From positions 118,001 to 182,000 of the forward strand of contig JAAKBF010000368.1 of the NCBI GenBank assembly GCA_012656075.1: a stretch of DNA of 64,000 nucleotides. Reading direction: 5' to 3'. The position numbers and the translations under genes were made by a program. This document shows, one piece after another, positions 61,812 through 64,000 of the stretch. This DNA comes from Phytophthora hibernalis (taxonomy: Eukaryota; Oomycota; Peronosporomycetes; Peronosporales; Peronosporaceae). Below the pieces are notes generated by a model that was given only the letters and a program-made list of their open reading frames with translations, was not told the origin of the DNA and made no database searches. Position 1 is the stretch's first letter, and the number at the start of each line of letters is the position of its first letter.

Positions 61812-64000
61812 CATGACTCCAAATCCGTTACAACGTGTGCGCGAGTTGGATAGACTGAGGAACAGCGGAAACGATCTAGCTGTTCAGAATCACAACTTAA
61901 TCGCGATAGAGCACAAGACGCACCGCAGGCAGACGCCGCCGGGTTGGGCTTGCATTGGGCCGTATTCAGCATATCCGCAGCGTCGATTCCGCTGCAACAC
62001 GCCTTTGGCGCGGCAATCTTACACCCTAGGATCGTTAGGAACAGCGCGATCGAGACGCTTCTGCCCAAAAGATCACAACGAGAAGTCAAGGCCAACAAAA
62101 CCCGAAAAGTGGTGAGGGATGATAATGCCGTGGCGCGTAGAAAGCGGCGCGAGGTTTTACCGCCCGACGAACACCGCGACATTAGCTTACGGGACGTTTC
62201 CGCTCATGTGTCTCAACGCAATCTAATGCCCGATGAGGAACGCCAGCAATTGAAGGACCGGGGGTAGGCGGTACGTGACAGAGTATCAGAAAGGGAAGAG
62301 AGCGCGCCGAGTTACATTGACGCACGAGGAAGTCGATCAGCGGAGAGAGACTGAACGTTTTCGTACAAGGGCTCGCCAGTACCGCGTGGGCTTAGCAAAC
62401 CACGAAGATTTTGACACGTCTAGAGTACCCGGAGGCCGCCACTATATATCACGATACTTGGTCGACGACCGCGAAATCGAGAGGGTTTGCCAACACTGTC
62501 ACGCGTGGAAATTTCCGGCCTGCCAGTTGTTGCCAGAATGGGTTGGTATCAGTTCCAACGGCGCGGAGAGCCCCGTCCAAATTACTGACACTTCAGTAAC
62601 CCGAGGTTCAAGGAGTCAATCCGGGTTTACAACAACGTGTTTGCGTTTACTTCAAGGTGCGTCGCTATATCGCTCTCTTCAAGTTGATGAAAGCGTGATG
62701 AGGAGTGGTGTGAATAATTTTTGAGTACAAGGGTTCGTTTGTCACCCACTTGGATCGTTATTACTTAAACGGGTGGTCTATGTTTGCACAAGTGTACATT
62801 AGCGACTCAGACATGAGGACTCGCGTGGAAAGCAGATTGGGGGTGACTGGTGGGCTACGAGACGATTGTAGACGTAGTTGATAGGGTTATGGTCGAGCCC
62901 TTACATGCAACAGTTTCTCAACGCACGTAAAATTTTGGTTCGCCATGCTGGATTTGAGTATGTGACTGCTATTGCCGAGTTCAAGCGCTGTCAAGAGGCG
63001 GGTACAGCTTTGCCTGAGGACAATCCGGCGCGGCGTTTGCGTGATTTCCCCACGACAACCATACGCTTCGCCTTCATGTTGCTCAGAACGCGAACACAGT
63101 AATGAATAACACTCCGACTGCTTCTGAGGTTGCAGCCATCGTGATAGATCAGAATGGAGCGGAACCTCGAGACATACTCCTGCATACGCATCGGGGAATT
63201 CAAGCGAGTTTTCGAGACAAGTGACAGCTACGACCTCCTTCAGTACCCTCTTCTTTTTCCGTATGGAGACAAGGTTGGAATTATCACCTTTCATGCGTGG
63301 GTAATCGTGTGGACCGTCAGGGAATCCATTAATAATCTCGCTCCTAGAGTTTGAGACCTAGCTCATTTACGATAGGACCGCAAGCGACTCTCCTATTCTA
63401 CGTGGGGGCGGTTGACGCAGCAGTATTGTGTTGATCAATGGGCCAAATGCGAGCAGGAACGCTTGCGCTATATCGAATCGAACCAGCTCCAGTATCGACT
63501 ATAGCAACTCCAGGGGATCTCCGACGCACTGCACAACGAATCCGTCTAATTTAATCGAATGGCTGCCGACGAGGAAGTTAGTTGTATAGCATCTCGGTCG
63601 GACATACGCCACGAAACCACAACAGGTGGTGATTCGACTGAGCCAGCCGCAGCGATCGAGCGCATGATTATTATTCCGCCGAAATTCACAGGTGGTCCTC
63701 GGTACATGCCAGCGCTTGGACGCTATCGCTATCGTCAGGAAACAGGAGGTCCTAATCTGTTAACCACTATGACCTGAAATTCCAACTGGCCGAAAATCAA
63801 GGAAAATATTAGACCGGGGAGAAGTCTGCGGACAGACCCGAGATGATATACCGTGCGTTCAATGAAAAGCTGAAAACCCTAGACGACGGATTATTTGGAT
63901 TCAAGATGCCCGGGTTGTGGTGGCGTACCAGAAGTGTGGCCTTCCTCACGGTCATATCCTTCTCATTTTGAGGCCAGAGGATAAACACGTAAGTGCTGAC
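61812..64000 (+). pseudogene. Helitron N-terminal and Rep region, cut by the window end
   Basis: Mixed + frames give a charged N-terminal part (RRKRREVLPPDEHRDISLRD, LMPDEERQQLKDRG), a Cys/His piece VCQHCHAWKF near 62,490-62,515 and IRVYNNVFAFTS near 62,620-62,645. The Helitron_like_N end follows: NTPTASEVAAIVIDQNGAEP, SDSYDLLQYPLLFPYGD (63,220-63,270). Then DQWAKCEQERLRYIESNQLQ, MIIIPPKFTGGPRYMPALGR and GPNLLTTMT, leading to KCGLPHGHILLILRPEDK, whose H-G-H (63,947-63,955) is the HUH motif of the Rep nuclease. Many stops and frameshifts. The helicase, if present, lies beyond 64,000. Confidence 0.75.

Overview
The window reads as a gene-poor, transposon-saturated stretch of a plant-pathogenic oomycete genome, most likely Phytophthora or a close relative. 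Three things support this: two pieces of a secreted RXLR-class effector gene (hydrophobic signal peptide, EEER block, short C-terminal module), an oomycete-type initiator just upstream of its ATG, and a mix of chromodomain Ty3/Gypsy, Ty1/Copia, DIRS, piggyBac, pogo, Harbinger, hAT and Helitron elements. Almost every coding region is broken by stops, frameshifts or deletions. I see no intact host housekeeping gene and no rRNA or tRNA gene.

Layout. 1-2.5 kb: non-coding, with a 71-bp tandem repeat. 2.55-8.68 kb: decayed Gypsy A on +, between two fragments of a short LTR. 8.69-10.77 kb: Copia A on -, cut inside its reverse transcriptase exactly where the Gypsy A LTR ends. 11.6-18.1 kb: Gypsy B on - (gag to RNase H) with a 0.9-kb 5' LTR. 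18.1-22 kb: no recognisable gene. 22-24.7 kb: a Harbinger transposase on - and unrecognised + strand ORFs. 25.3-34.4 kb: Gypsy C on -, the most complete element, with a very long gag, two RNase H modules, an integrase with D, D and E, a 551-bp LTR and a 21-nt tRNA primer site. A tyrosine-recombinase fragment on + interrupts it. 34.9-42.7 kb: Copia pieces on both strands and a DIRS retrotransposon on - carrying a TTAA-flanked piggyBac-like MITE. 42.7-45.1 kb: no gene seen. 45.1-48.0 kb: the integrase end and 3' LTR of a Gypsy whose LTR is nearly identical to that of Gypsy B. 48.0-48.8 kb: an ORF with a DEHG-rich 10-residue repeat. 48.84-49.48 kb is a 644-bp inverted copy of 34.89-35.54 kb. 49.5-52.6 kb: non-coding apart from inverted-repeat structures.

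52.6-56.6 kb is the most informative part. The effector gene and a piggyBac transposase gene are each split in two, and each has one half on either strand. A single inversion of about 1.85 kb (breakpoints near 52,876 and 54,727) accounts for all four pieces. Before it, both genes would have lain in tandem on the minus strand.

56.7-58.66 kb is a complete pogo/Tigger-like element with TA target duplications, inverted repeats, D-D-D residues spaced DD35D and one short spliceosomal intron. After it come a hAT fragment with a BED finger, a coiled-coil fragment holding a 21-residue duplication, and the N-terminal and Rep part of a Helitron whose HUH motif lies at the window edge.

The sequence cannot show expression, copy number, exact species or element ages. 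Family names rest on motif recognition, not on searches.
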